NCBI GenBank assembly: GCA_030611515.1
Contig: JAUWPQ010000002.1
Coordinates: 1 to 43,338, forward strand
DNA: 43,338 nucleotides
From: Planctomycetota bacterium
GTDB lineage: Bacteria > Planctomycetota > Planctomycetia > Pirellulales > Thermoguttaceae
Reading direction: 5' to 3'
Each line of letters begins with the position of its first letter. Position 1 is the first letter of the stretch. Made by a program: the position numbers and the translations under genes. Shown here piece by piece: positions 17,920 to 26,800 of the stretch. The notes beneath the pieces are model-generated. The model saw nothing but the letters and a program-made list of their open reading frames with translations, did no database searches and was not told the DNA's origin.

Positions 17920-19413
17920 TTAGAAATTATATGTCACGCCGACAAACGCGCCGTGCAACACCAGGCTGCTGTAGTGCTGGATGTTGGCGATCTCGGGCGT
18001 GTCGACCATGTACTGCGGGAATTGCTCGTCGGCCAATCCCATGCCGGTGACGGCCACCACGCGGTATCCCACCCGGGCGCTCCAGTTCCGCGAGAACTGC
18101 CAATCCGCGCCGATGTCGATCTGCGTGAGGAAGGAAATGCAGTTCTTGGTCGAGTTGACCGGGAAGCTGCCGTAGGGGCCGGCGCCGACTCGCCCGTCGT
18201 TGGTGTACGCCCGGAACGTTTGGTCCATGTAGTTGTTGTACAGACCGACCTTGGGCGTGACGAACAGCCGCACACCGTTGTAGACGTTGTACGCGGCGTC
18301 GAAGCCGAACTGGACTCCCAGCAAGTTGTTGGAGATGCGCTCGCTGAAATACGCCTCGGCGCCGCTTTGGCCCCAACTGCCACCTTGTCGCAACGAGCCG
18401 AACGTCAGTTGTTCCTCGAAGCGGAAGTAGCGGATTCCCACCGACCAGCCGATATCCCAATACGACTCGTCGGCCCAGGCCAACTGCTCGCGGATCAGGT
18501 TGATCTCGAGGTTGTGGAACTCGTTGCGTCGCCATAGACGATGCTCTTCGGCGCCGTCGAACCAGTCCTGGGCGGCCACTCCGCCGAAGGTCATCGGGTC
18601 GACGATCAGGGGCGTGCTCACGTAGCCGCCCGGATTCGTCGTGTACCGGTGGCCGGAGAAGGCCTCGGTGGTCCAGTAGGTCGCCTCCAGGGCATAAGGC
18701 ACGCATCCGCAGCCGCAGAACCGGCGGCCGAAACGCACTTCGCCACCCCACTTCCACTGCATCCCAAATTGGGTGTTGGTCAACTGGTCCGTCACGGAGC
18801 CGTCGACGTAGCTGGTCCAGAGGCGGCGTCCATTACTGCGGCCCATGACCAACGCCGAGAGGGAGGCATACCACGGACTATAGTACCCGTCGCCGCAATA
18901 GTCTTCGCAGCCGTAATCGTTGGGGTATTCGCCGCAGGCGGCCTGCTCGAAACGCCCCAGGACTCCGCGATACGGCCCGTTGTCGTAGTTGTCCTGTACG
19001 ATGGTCGCCTGACCTTGATGGACCGGTTGATTTGAGTAAACCGGCGCGGGCCTGGGCGCGCTTGCCGCGGGGGCCATCGGCGGGGCCGGAATCGGTTGCA
19101 CCGGACCCGGTTGCCTGGCGACGGTCAACCGCGTCGGTCGCCGAAGGTAAGGTTGCGGAGACTGGTACTGTGCCCCAGGCTGGTACGGCCGATAGGCGGC
19201 CGCCGGCGGATGATAATACGCCGGGCTGGGTATTTGTCCGGCCACCGGGGTCGCCGTGGCCGGATAGCCGGCCGGCGTTGCATATTGGACGGCCGCGTTT
19301 TGTCGCGGCATCCGCAACACTTCGGGAGAACCATACAGTCCGTATTGGGCAAAGGCCGCCGAAGCGCTGCAAAGCGCTAGACCCGTATAAAGTGCAATCT
19401 GAAAGAGCTTCAC
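17920..19413 (-). CDS. BBP7-like outer-membrane beta-barrel protein (copy 1)
   Basis: A 497-residue protein starting at the GTG at 19411-19413 with AAAGGACTCC upstream. Residues 1-22 are a Sec signal (ending AAFAQ). Residues 25-150 are a Pro/Gln/Tyr-rich disordered stretch (PAYYHPPAAAYRPYQPGAQY). From about residue 170 on, alternating polar/aromatic beta strands form a predicted barrel: WYASLSALVMGRSNGRRLWT, FGMQWKWGGEVRFGRRF, YWDIGWSVGIRYFRFEEQL, ISNNLLGVQFGFDAAYNVYN, WSARVGYRVVAVTGMGLA, ending in the aromatic FVGVTYNF expected of outer-membrane barrels. A CGCGC cysteine cluster and several other Cys pairs (CEDYCGDG) occur. This fits the planctomycete BBP7 family. Function presumed porin or surface protein. 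Confidence 0.87.
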   Translation of the reverse strand: MKLFQIALYTGLALCSASAAFAQYGLYGSPEVLRMPRQNAAVQYATPAGYPATATPVAGQIPSPAYYHPPAAAYRPYQPGAQYQSPQPYLRRPTRLTVARQPGPVQPIPAPPMAPAASAPRPAPVYSNQPVHQGQATIVQDNYDNGPYRGVLGRFEQAACGEYPNDYGCEDYCGDGYYSPWYASLSALVMGRSNGRRLWTSYVDGSVTDQLTNTQFGMQWKWGGEVRFGRRFCGCGCVPYALEATYWTTEAFSGHRYTTNPGGYVSTPLIVDPMTFGGVAAQDWFDGAEEHRLWRRNEFHNLEINLIREQLAWADESYWDIGWSVGIRYFRFEEQLTFGSLRQGGSWGQSGAEAYFSERISNNLLGVQFGFDAAYNVYNGVRLFVTPKVGLYNNYMDQTFRAYTNDGRVGAGPYGSFPVNSTKNCISFLTQIDIGADWQFSRNWSARVGYRVVAVTGMGLADEQFPQYMVDTPEIANIQHYSSLVLHGAFVGVTYNF

Positions 19414-19721
19414 GTTAGGAGTCCTTTCCGGTCAATTCACTTAATCCGTCTCACTCGTTACAACAATCGTCGCGGCTTGCGGCGCGGATTTGAGGAAACT
19501 AACGTTGAATCCGTCTTTTCGTTTCTGCGCAACGCACCAATCGGCGCTATCGGCGCGACCGCCCAAGGCGCGTATCCGACCGCATTGCGTCATCTCGACG
19601 CAATCGCCAAGGCTTAACGCCGCCAAACGGCCGACCGGGTCAAACGGGGGAAGGCTGGAGAAGTTTGCCGAAGAATCCGGCAAGGGCGTGGTGAACGACC
19701 AAACCACGCCCTTCGCTTCGC
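19414..19721. other. 308-bp spacer upstream of the porin gene
   Basis: It lies between the porin gene start and the parA stop, both on the minus strand. It should hold the porin promoter, but no clear -35/-10 pair was found. Apart from the hairpin at 19682-19713 there is no recognised feature; short open frames look random. Confidence 0.45.
19682..19713 (-). terminator. Hairpin after parA
   Basis: Perfect 11-bp arms AAGGGCGTGGT / ACCACGCCCTT with a 10-base loop, nine bases past the parA stop on the minus strand. No T-run follows, so termination is plausible but not certain. Confidence 0.55.
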
Positions 19722-20585
19722 TCAGGGACGTGCCACACTTGCCGTTGCTCGATCCTGCCGCGCGACCTCCTCCGCCAGGCTTTTGTAGTCCTTCGCGCCG
19801 TTCGAGTCGGGGGCGTACTGCAAGATCGACTGGCCGAAACTAGGGGCCTCGGCCAGGCGGATGTTGCGTCGGACACGCGTTCGGAAGATTTCAGCGTCGG
19901 CCCAGGGTGTCGATTGTCCACGGGCGTTTTGGAAGAACTCTTCCACGTCGCGGCCCACCTCGGCGGCCAGCCGCGTGCCGCCGTCGTACATGCAGAGGAC
20001 CACTCCGCCGAGCTTCAGGTTGACGTTCAGCCGCGAGGCCGCCAGACGGATGGTCTCCAGCAACTTGCTTAGGCCATGCAGGGCGAAGAAGTGCGGCTGC
20101 AAGGGGATCAGCACCTCGCCGACCGCGCCCAGCGCGCCGAGCGTGAGGATGCCCAGCGACGGAGGACAATCGACGAGCAAGTAATCGACCGGCGGCGGGT
20201 CGGCGCGCAGCTTGTCGCGGAGAATGAAGAACGAGGACGGGTCCAACGTGCCCGGCCTTGCACACGCTTGGTCCGTTTCCTTTTTCCGCCCTTCGATCAA
20301 TTCCACCTCGGCCGCCGCCAAGTCGAGGCTCGATGGGATGAGCCAGAGGTTTTCGGCCACCTGACGGCACGCTTCGCCGGCGCGGGTGTCCTGGGTGAGC
20401 AGGTGGTAGATCGACGGTTCGTCGTTGCGCGGTTCGACGCCCAGGTGCAGGGTAGCGTGTGCCTGCGGGTCGAGGTCCACCAGGCAAACGCGATGCCCCA
20501 TATCGGCCAGTGCGGCGCTGAGATTGACCGCCGTGGTGGTCTTTCCCACTCCACCCTTCTGGTTCATTATGGCGATGGATCGCAT
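19722..20585 (-). CDS. ParA/Soj-family partition ATPase
   Basis: A 287-residue deviant Walker ATPase. It has NQKGGVGKTTTAVNLSAAL with the signature Lys10 and Lys15, CLVDLDPQAHAT (A' box), and DYLLVDCPPSLGILTLGAL (Walker B). Such proteins dimerise on ATP and DNA and position chromosomes or other cargo with a ParB-type partner. No parB, parS or replication gene is visible nearby, so this is an orphan or a cargo-positioning ParA rather than evidence of a plasmid. A short loop (EGRKKETDQACARPGTLDPS) near residues 97-117 looks longer than usual. The start is the ATG at 20583-20585. Confidence 0.92.
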   Translation of the reverse strand: MRSIAIMNQKGGVGKTTTAVNLSAALADMGHRVCLVDLDPQAHATLHLGVEPRNDEPSIYHLLTQDTRAGEACRQVAENLWLIPSSLDLAAAEVELIEGRKKETDQACARPGTLDPSSFFILRDKLRADPPPVDYLLVDCPPSLGILTLGALGAVGEVLIPLQPHFFALHGLSKLLETIRLAASRLNVNLKLGGVVLCMYDGGTRLAAEVGRDVEEFFQNARGQSTPWADAEIFRTRVRRNIRLAEAPSFGQSILQYAPDSNGAKDYKSLAEEVARQDRATASVARP

Positions 20586-20615
20586 GGCGCAGCGGCGTGG
20601 GTTGAGGTCATATTC

Positions 20616-20681
20616 GTTTAGCGGCCGCCGGCACGGCGGTCCTGGTTCGGTCGCAAGCCGCCGTACCGGCGGCTGCTAAAC
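20616..20681. repeat. 66-bp inverted-repeat element GTTTAGCGGCCGCC, copy 2
   Basis: Starts GTTTAGCGGCCGCCGGCACG and ends CGGCGGCTGCTAAAC. Same length and ends as 15438-15503. It sits between parA and the small gene at 20713, so it may end the transcript of the latter. Confidence 0.9.
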
Positions 20682-20712
20682 ATGTGACGACCGACCGAGT
20701 TTTACGCTATTG

Positions 20713-20973
20713 CTACGACTCCTCCAATAGCTTCTTCAACGTGTTCGCCACCAGCACGGGGTTGTCGCTGGCGACGAGATGCTGAATTCGGCTTTTGGGG
20801 ACTTTCAGCTTCTCCAGCGTTTCGGCCACCCGCTTCCAGAGCCGCGACTTGGCTTGGCCTTCGGCCAGATACAGATCGGTCACCAGTTCACCGAGCCGTT
20901 GGAGCATGATCTCGTCGCGGTTCTGGTAGTAGTTGCGAATCGTGCGGTCTTGGTATGAGGATCGTTTGGGCAT
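20713..20973 (-). CDS. Small basic protein of unknown function
   Basis: 86 residues from the ATG at 20971-20973 (MPKRSSYQDRTIRNYYQNRD). Upstream in-frame codons to 20997 read a short unrelated stretch next to a REP, so the inner start is preferred. The sequence is helical and charged: EIMLQRLGELVTDLYLAEGQ, KSRLWKRVAETLEKLKVPKS, then RIQHLVASDNPVLVANTLKKLL. I recognise no family. The regular amphipathic pattern and good codon use support a real gene. It lies upstream of parA on the same strand, separated by a 66-bp repeat. Confidence 0.7.
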   Translation of the reverse strand: MPKRSSYQDRTIRNYYQNRDEIMLQRLGELVTDLYLAEGQAKSRLWKRVAETLEKLKVPKSRIQHLVASDNPVLVANTLKKLLEES

Positions 20974-20998
20974 TTTGGAGTGTATCGCAGATGGCATA

Positions 20999-21024
20999 GT
21001 TTAGCCCCGGCGTCCACGCCGGGA
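20999..21024. repeat. REP-like palindrome (GTTTAGCCCCGGCGT family), copy 2
   Basis: GTTTAGCCCCGGCGTCCACG followed by CCGGGA, the inverted sister of 7320-7345. A diverged version (GGCACAAGTGCCGGGGCTAAAC, about 21230-21251) lies on the other side of the P1 element. Confidence 0.85.
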
Positions 21025-21081
21025 TGTGAATGTATGGCATTATTGGTGTTCCCGACGTTGCGTGCCAGGGGGGCGTAGCAG

Positions 21082-21204
21082 TCCGTTGAAAAAGGGCGCC
21101 ACTGCTGGCTTGTCCAGCAGTGCGGGGAGATAACACCCGGAAAAACACTGCTGGACAAGCCAGCAGTGGCACCCAAACTCCCGAAATCCGACTTTTTCAA
21201 CGGA
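21082..21204. repeat. Palindromic repeat P1, copy 2, intergenic
   Basis: Starts TCCGTTGAAAAAGGGCGCCA and ends CTTTTTCAACGGA, with inner arms CACTGCTGGCTTGTCCAGCA / complement CACTGCTGGACAAGCCAGCA. Together with 2682-2803 it defines a 122-123 bp family with identical architecture. It lies in the 321-base gap between the 20713 gene and murJ, flanked by two REP-like palindromes. Confidence 0.92.
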
Positions 21205-21294
21205 CAGGTAGCGCATGGATTGTCGCACCCGGCACAAGTGCCGGGGCTAAACGGCCTCTTCCATCTTTTCCTATTCCCCCTTACCATTGCCCCC

Positions 21295-22920
21295 ATGAAA
21301 CGCGCCGCGCGACACCCACTAATTTCGGGGGCAAGGATTACCAGCCTGGGAACCTTGGCCTCCCGGGTGCTGGGCTTGCTCCGCGAAAGCGCTACTGCCT
21401 CGTTGCTCGGGCTGGCCGGCGTAGGGGCCGGCAGGGGCGTGATGGACGCCTTCGTGATCGCCTTTCGCATCCCCAACCTCTTCCGCCGGCTCTTTGGCGA
21501 AGGGGCGCTGACGGCCAGTTATCTGCCCGTGTTGTCCTCGCATCTGGAAACCGACCGGCAAGCGGCCCGACAGCTCGCCAGCGTGGTGGTCACCCTGTTG
21601 ATCGTCTTGCTGACCGGGCTGGTGGCGGTGGGGGAATTGATAATCGGCCTGATCTGGTTCTTTTGGGGTGACGTGCCGGGCGTGGGGTTGCTGATGGGGC
21701 TTTCGGCCGTGATGCTCCCCTACATGCTGTTTATCTGCGTCGCCGCCCAGTTGACCACCATGTATCACGCGGCGGGGCACTTCACCATCCCCGCGCTGAC
21801 TCCCATGGTGTTGAACATCGTGTGGCTGGCGGCGGCTTGGGGAGTGGCCCCCTGGTTCGCGCCGAATCAAGTCGGCCAGGCGTACGTGTTGGCGGTCGGT
21901 GTGGTCGTGGCCGGAATCCTGCAAGTCGTTGTGCAACTGCCGATGTTGCGCAGCTTGGGGTTCCATTTCGACTACAACTGGTCGGCCGCCCAGGCGGGTT
22001 TGAGGCGAATCGGCCGCAATCTGGCCCCCATGCTCGTCGGTTTGGCCGTCACGCAGATCAACACCTTCAACGACAGCCTGATCGCCTGGGGATTGGCGGC
22101 GCCGTCCGGCGGGTCGGGACTGATTCCTTGGCTGGGTGGCGCAATCCGCTATCCGTTGGAGCAAGGGGCCGTGGCGGCGCTCTACTACGGCGAGCGGCTC
22201 GCCGAGTTTCCCGTCGGCATCGTGGGAACGGCCGTGGCGGTGGCCATCTTTCCGCTGCTGAGCCGACATGCCGCTCGCGGAGACCGCCGCCGATTGGGCG
22301 AAGACATGACGCTCGGCCTGCGATTGGTGCTCTGCTTGAGTGTGCCGGCCGGCATCGGGCTGATGCTGATGGCCCACCCGGTGGCCAGGCTGTTGTTCGA
22401 GCGCGGGAATTTTTTGCCGGCCGATACACTTCGGGCGGCAGGGACGATCACTTGCTACGCCACTGGAATTTGGGCATATTGTGCGACGCAGGTGGTGGTC
22501 CGCGGATTCTTTGCCATGAACGACGCCGCCACGCCGGTCCGGGTGGCCGCCTGGATGGTGGGGCTGAATCTGCTGCTAAACTTCACGCTCATCTGGCCGA
22601 TGGGCGAGGGCGGATTGGCGACGTCTACCGCGATTGCCGCCACGGTTCAGGTGTTCATTCTGGCGGCGATCTTCTCCCGCCGTCGGGCAAGCCTGGGATG
22701 GCGGTCCCTGGCCCTGGTGGCCGCGCGAACCAGCGTCGCCAGCGCCGTGATGACCGGCGTCGTCCTTTATTCGCTCCAATGGACGCCAACCGACATCGAA
22801 TTTTCCAGTCAGTTGATTAGAGTATTCGTACCGATCACACTGGGTGGAGCCGTATATTGCTTGATCTACCGGTTGCTCGGCGGCCGAGAATTGGGTATGT
22901 TGCTTAGGGGGAAAGGATGA
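21295..22920 (+). CDS. murJ: Lipid II flippase MurJ
   Basis: A 541-residue inner-membrane flippase that moves lipid II to the outer face for peptidoglycan synthesis (MOP/MviN superfamily). Start ATG at 21295; the open frame continues upstream through repeat DNA and is not used. About 14 hydrophobic segments are visible. Family blocks include SLGTLASRVLGLLRE with the conserved Arg pair, DAFVIAFRIPNLFRRLFGEGAL, LLFERGNFLPADT and VRGFFAMNDAATPVR. The protein ends LLRGKG with the TGA contributed by the first heptanucleotide unit at 22916. The presence of murJ indicates peptidoglycan synthesis, as now accepted for planctomycetes. The P-II-like gene follows about 90 bases later. Confidence 0.94.
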   Translation: MKRAARHPLISGARITSLGTLASRVLGLLRESATASLLGLAGVGAGRGVMDAFVIAFRIPNLFRRLFGEGALTASYLPVLSSHLETDRQAARQLASVVVTLLIVLLTGLVAVGELIIGLIWFFWGDVPGVGLLMGLSAVMLPYMLFICVAAQLTTMYHAAGHFTIPALTPMVLNIVWLAAAWGVAPWFAPNQVGQAYVLAVGVVVAGILQVVVQLPMLRSLGFHFDYNWSAAQAGLRRIGRNLAPMLVGLAVTQINTFNDSLIAWGLAAPSGGSGLIPWLGGAIRYPLEQGAVAALYYGERLAEFPVGIVGTAVAVAIFPLLSRHAARGDRRRLGEDMTLGLRLVLCLSVPAGIGLMLMAHPVARLLFERGNFLPADTLRAAGTITCYATGIWAYCATQVVVRGFFAMNDAATPVRVAAWMVGLNLLLNFTLIWPMGEGGLATSTAIAATVQVFILAAIFSRRRASLGWRSLALVAARTSVASAVMTGVVLYSLQWTPTDIEFSSQLIRVFVPITLGGAVYCLIYRLLGGRELGMLLRGKG

Positions 22921-22992
22921 AGGATGAAGGATGAGGGATGAAGGAGCGGCAGCAAACGTTGTCTCATCCTTCATCCCTCATCCTTCATCCTT
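22916..22992. repeat. Inverted heptanucleotide arrays, 4+4 units, no gene between
   Basis: Four GATGARG units (22916-22943) and four CATCCYT units (22965-22992) in opposite orientation, separated by 21 bases. The units are the same as those around the four-helix-bundle gene at 4381-4916. The murJ TGA is in the first unit, and the P-II ribosome site follows the last. The transcript should fold into a long hairpin of about 25 bp. Confidence 0.95.
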
Positions 22993-23008
22993 CTCTCCGG
23001 AGGGTTCC

Positions 23009-23323
23009 TTGAAACAGATCATCGCCGTCGTTAAGCCGTATCTGGCCGATAAAGTGCTGGACGCCTTGAAGCGCGTGCCGGTCGAGGCCTGCGGCGTTTG
23101 CGAAGTGAAGGGCTACGGCCGGCAGAAAAGCTATCTCGACCAGTATCGGGGAAGCGAGTACTCGATGGCCTATCTGCCCAAGGTGGAGATCACCCTCTGG
23201 GTCGATGAGCCGAGCGTGGAGGAAGAAGTGGTGCGGACGATTGTCGAGATTGCCCGCTCCGGACGGATGGGAGACGGCAAGATTTTCGTCCTCCCTGCCG
23301 ACAGCGGGGAAGATTTGCAATAA
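23009..23323 (+). CDS. P-II-family nitrogen regulator, C-loop missing
   Basis: A 104-residue P-II-like signal protein. The start is a TTG at 23009 with GGAGGG four bases upstream; earlier in-frame codons come from the heptanucleotide array. MKQIIAVVKPYLADKVLDAL, then the T-loop GYGRQKSYLDQYRGSEYSMAYLPK with the modification Tyr at residue 51, and the B-loop GRMGDGKIFVLP at about 85-96. P-II trimers bind ATP/ADP and 2-oxoglutarate and control GlnA, AmtB and others. Typical P-II has 112 residues with a C-loop (RIRTGE) that contacts ATP. Here the protein ends GEDLQ at 104 and that motif is absent in all frames, so nucleotide binding may be altered. No amtB or glnA is adjacent. Confidence 0.88.
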   Translation: MKQIIAVVKPYLADKVLDALKRVPVEACGVCEVKGYGRQKSYLDQYRGSEYSMAYLPKVEITLWVDEPSVEEEVVRTIVEIARSGRMGDGKIFVLPADSGEDLQ

Positions 23324-23334
23324 TGTTTTCGATC

Positions 23335-23367
23335 CATAAAGCCGCGACCGCCGGTCGCGGCTTTATG
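23335..23367. terminator. Hairpin CATAAAGCCGCGACC after the P-II gene (REP family)
   Basis: Perfect 15-bp arms CATAAAGCCGCGACC / GGTCGCGGCTTTATG around a three-base loop, 11 bases after the stop of the P-II gene. It could terminate that transcript, but partial copies are also translated in tex (26393-26454), so it is a mobile-type REP first of all. Confidence 0.65.
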
Positions 23368-23463
23368 AAGCGGCATACGTCGATACAAGAAACAACACCA
23401 GCCCGGGCGCTGGGAGCCGGGCTAGTGAAATTGGCCGGAGATTACCGCCACCGGTTGGCCGGT

Positions 23464-23706
23464 TTAAGCCGAGGGGCGACGGTAATGTTGGTAAGCCAGG
23501 ATGACTTCGTAAAGGTCCATCGAGATGGTAACTTCGTCGTCGGCAAAGTCACGCAGCCACGTCCGTTGCGATTGGACCGCGTCGGCCAGCAAGGGCATAA
23601 TCTCCATCAGCGGAACGGTTACCGTCTCGCGCTGGTTTTCGACGACGCCAACACCGGCGGATTCGTCTTGAGGTCCGTAATATACCCGCAAATGGTTGGC
23701 CTGCAT
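23464..23706 (-). CDS. Small acidic protein of unknown function
   Basis: 80 residues from the ATG at 23704-23706, preceded by AAGGAAG. MQANHLRVYYGPQDESAGVG at the N-terminus, then REVT-like RETVTVPLMEIMPLLADAVQ, SQRTWLRDFADDEVTISMDL and YEVILAYQHYRRPSA. No family recognised; it looks like a compact alpha/beta protein. It is divergent from tex, separated by 125 bases, and faces the P-II gene. A longer upstream frame to 23829 has no ribosome site and is rejected. Confidence 0.68.
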   Translation of the reverse strand: MQANHLRVYYGPQDESAGVGVVENQRETVTVPLMEIMPLLADAVQSQRTWLRDFADDEVTISMDLYEVILAYQHYRRPSA

Positions 23707-23831
23707 GGGGGCTTCCTTCCTTGATGCGCCCACCCTGTCCGTTCTGTCTCTTATTGTATCGGCTACGGGTGACTTGCGGGTTTGATGTTTTTCGAGGAAA
23801 ATGTGGCTTCTTCGGGTAATATGGGTCATTC

Positions 23832-26800
23832 ATGGATATTTTGGACACTGCCGTAACGATCGACCTGCGTCAAGTCGGGCGCGGCTTGGACACCCCCCTG
23901 CGCCAAATCCAGGCCACCGTCGAACTACTCGATGAGGGGAACACCGTCCCTTTCATCACGCGCTACCGCAAGGACCAAACCGGCGGCCTCGACGAGGAGC
24001 AAATCCGGGAAATTCAGGGGCGGTTGACCAAGATGCGCCTGCTGGCCGACCGCAAGCAAACCATCCTCCGTTCGATCGAGTCGCAAGGCAAACTGACCGA
24101 AGAGCTGGCCAAGCGAATTCTGGCGGCCACCACTCCCAAGCGGCTCGAAGACCTGTATCTGCCCTACAAGCCGAAGAAGATGTCGCTGGCCACGTTGGCT
24201 CGTTCCCGCGGCCTGGAAGAGTTGGCCGGTGAAATCTTCGAGGCCGCCCCGACCTGCGCCGATTTGGATGCACGGGCCGCCGACTTCGTCAGCATCGACC
24301 GCCAGGTGCCCACCGCCGCCGACGCGCTGTTGGGAGCCGGACACGTCCTCTCCGAACAGATCAGCGAACGGGCCGAGTTGCGGCAAAAACTCCGCGAAGT
24401 TTTGCAGCGATCCGGCGTGCTCGTGAGCAGCGGAATACCGGTCGAGGGAAAACCGGCCGCCGAGGAAGAGGCGAAGCCGGCCGTCGAAGAATCGCCGCCA
24501 TCGACCGAGCAACCGGTGGAACAAACACCGCCGAGCGACTTGGCCGCCGAGCCGCAAGCCGACGGCGTGCCGCTTGCGGCTTCGCAGGGCGAAGCACCAC
24601 GGCCCCCCACGGCCGCACAACGCAATCTCGCCAGGAAACAGGCCAAGGAAGCGGCAAAGAAGAAGCGGGAGCAGTTCAAGAAGAAGCAGGAAGAAAAACG
24701 GATCAAGGCCTTCAGCGATTACTTCGACTACCGCGAGAGCATTCGCAGAATGCCGCCGCACCGCGTGCTGGCCATCAACCGTGGCGAACGGGCGAGGGTG
24801 TTGCGGGTACGGATCGAGTCCGACCTGCAAACCATGATGAACATCGTGGAAGAAGCGGTCGTGCCGCCCGGTCATCCGCACGCCGATTACCTCCGGGGCT
24901 GCGCCCGCGACGCACTCAGCCGCCTGATCCTGCCCAGCCTCGAACGGGAGATCCGCCGCGAACTGACCGATCGTGCCGAGACGCACGCGGTAAGCGTCTT
25001 CGCCAAAAATCTCCGCAACCTCCTCTTGCAGCCGCCGATCCACGACCACCGCGTACTGGCCGTCGATCCCGGGTTCCGCAGCGGCTGCAAGCTGGCCGTG
25101 CTCGACCAATTCGGCAATCTGCTGGACCACGGCGTGATCCATCTGGTGAGCAAGCCCGACCGACGCGACGAAGCAAAAAAAATGGTGCTCGATCTGATCC
25201 AGCGGCATCAACTCACCGTGGTGGTCATCGGCAACGGAACAGCTTGCCGCCAGACCGAGGATTTTTTCGCCGAGTTGATCGAGAACGAGTTGAATGACAA
25301 GGGCGTGGCCTACGTCATCGTCAACGAGGCGGGCGCCAGCGTCTATTCGACCAGCCGCGTCGGTCGCGAAGAGTTCCCCGACTGCGACGCCGTGCTGCGC
25401 GGCGCCATCTCCATCGGCCGCCGCTTGCAGGATCCGTTGAGCGAACTGGTCAAGATCGACCCGGCCAACATCGGCGTCGGGCTGTATCAGCACGACGTGA
25501 AGGCCAAGCACCTGCGGACCTCGCTGGACGAGGTGGTCGAATCGTGCGTGAACTACGTGGGTGTGGACGCCAACACGGCCAGCCCGGCGCTGCTGCGATA
25601 CGTCTCCGGCCTGAACCAGCTTACCGCCCGCCGGCTCTGCGAATACCGCCGCGAGCACGGACCGTTCCGCTCCCGGCAGCAGTTGCGCGAAGTGCCCGGA
25701 CTGGGTGAGGCAACTTTTGTTCAGGCGGCGGGGTTCCTGAAAATTTCCCGCGGCGAAAACCCCCTGGACGCTACCTGGATCCATCCGGAAAGCTACGAGA
25801 GGGCCAATCGGGCCTTGCAGCGGCTGTTCGGCGCCGAAGCCGACCTGGGCAACAAGGAAACCGTCGCCGCCCTGGCCGAGCCGATCGCCGAGGTAGACCT
25901 CGAATCGCTGGCCAAGGAGTTGGAGGTCGGCGTGCTGACGCTGAAGGATATTCTGGCGCAACTGGTCCGGCCCGGCCGCGATCCGCGCGAGAACCTGCCC
26001 GCCCCGATCTTCAAGCGCGGCGTGCTCAAGCTCGAAGACCTTGCGCCGGACATGGAACTGACCGGCACCGTGCTGAACGTCGTCGATTTCGGCTGCTTTG
26101 TCGACATCGGCATGCACCACAGCGGCCTGGTCCACGTCAGCCGGCTGGCCGACAAGTTCATCCGCGATCCGCACGACGTGGTGGCCGTCGGCGACATTAT
26201 CAAGGTTTGGGTGTTGGGGATCGACAAGGAGCGGCAACGGGTGTCGCTGACGCTGGTCCAGCCCGGCACGGAGCGGCCCAAGCACCCGCGCCGCGGCGAC
26301 AAGCCGTCGGGCGACGAGACTCCCGCGCGCGACAGGGGCCGCGGCCCACGTCGGCCGCCGCAGCGAACCGCCTCTGGCGATCGCCCCCCACGGCATAAAG
26401 CCGCGACCGGCGGTCGCGCCCCACAACATAAAACCGCGACCGGCGGTCGCGCCCCGCACGGTCGAGGCCAACAGAGACCCGGGCAGCGTCATCCCCAGTA
26501 TCGCCCGCGGCCGGCGCCAAAGCCGCTGGACCCCATTACCGAAGAGATGAAATCGGGCAAGACGCCGATGCGCACGTTCGGCGACCTGATGCAATTCTAT
26601 CAGCAGAAACCGGCCGACGACGGACAACCGCCGGCCAAGGAAGACGCGCCGGCGGCGAAAGCCGTGGAGGACAAATCTCCTCCGGCCGTCGAGCAACCCG
26701 CCGCGGAAAAGGTTGACTCTCCGGCCGTCGAGCAAGAAGCGCCGACAGTTGAAAAAGAGGCGACGCCGCCGGCCGTCGAGCAAGAAGCGCCGGCGGCGGA

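Noticed and set aside
19722..20585. ParA as a sign of an integrated plasmid or conjugative element
   Set aside because: No ParB, replication, relaxase or integrase gene in the window; orphan ParA proteins are common on chromosomes.
21319..22377. Minus-strand frame of 352 codons rich in His and Gln opposite murJ
   Set aside because: Composition follows the third-position GC of murJ; no start context or domain.
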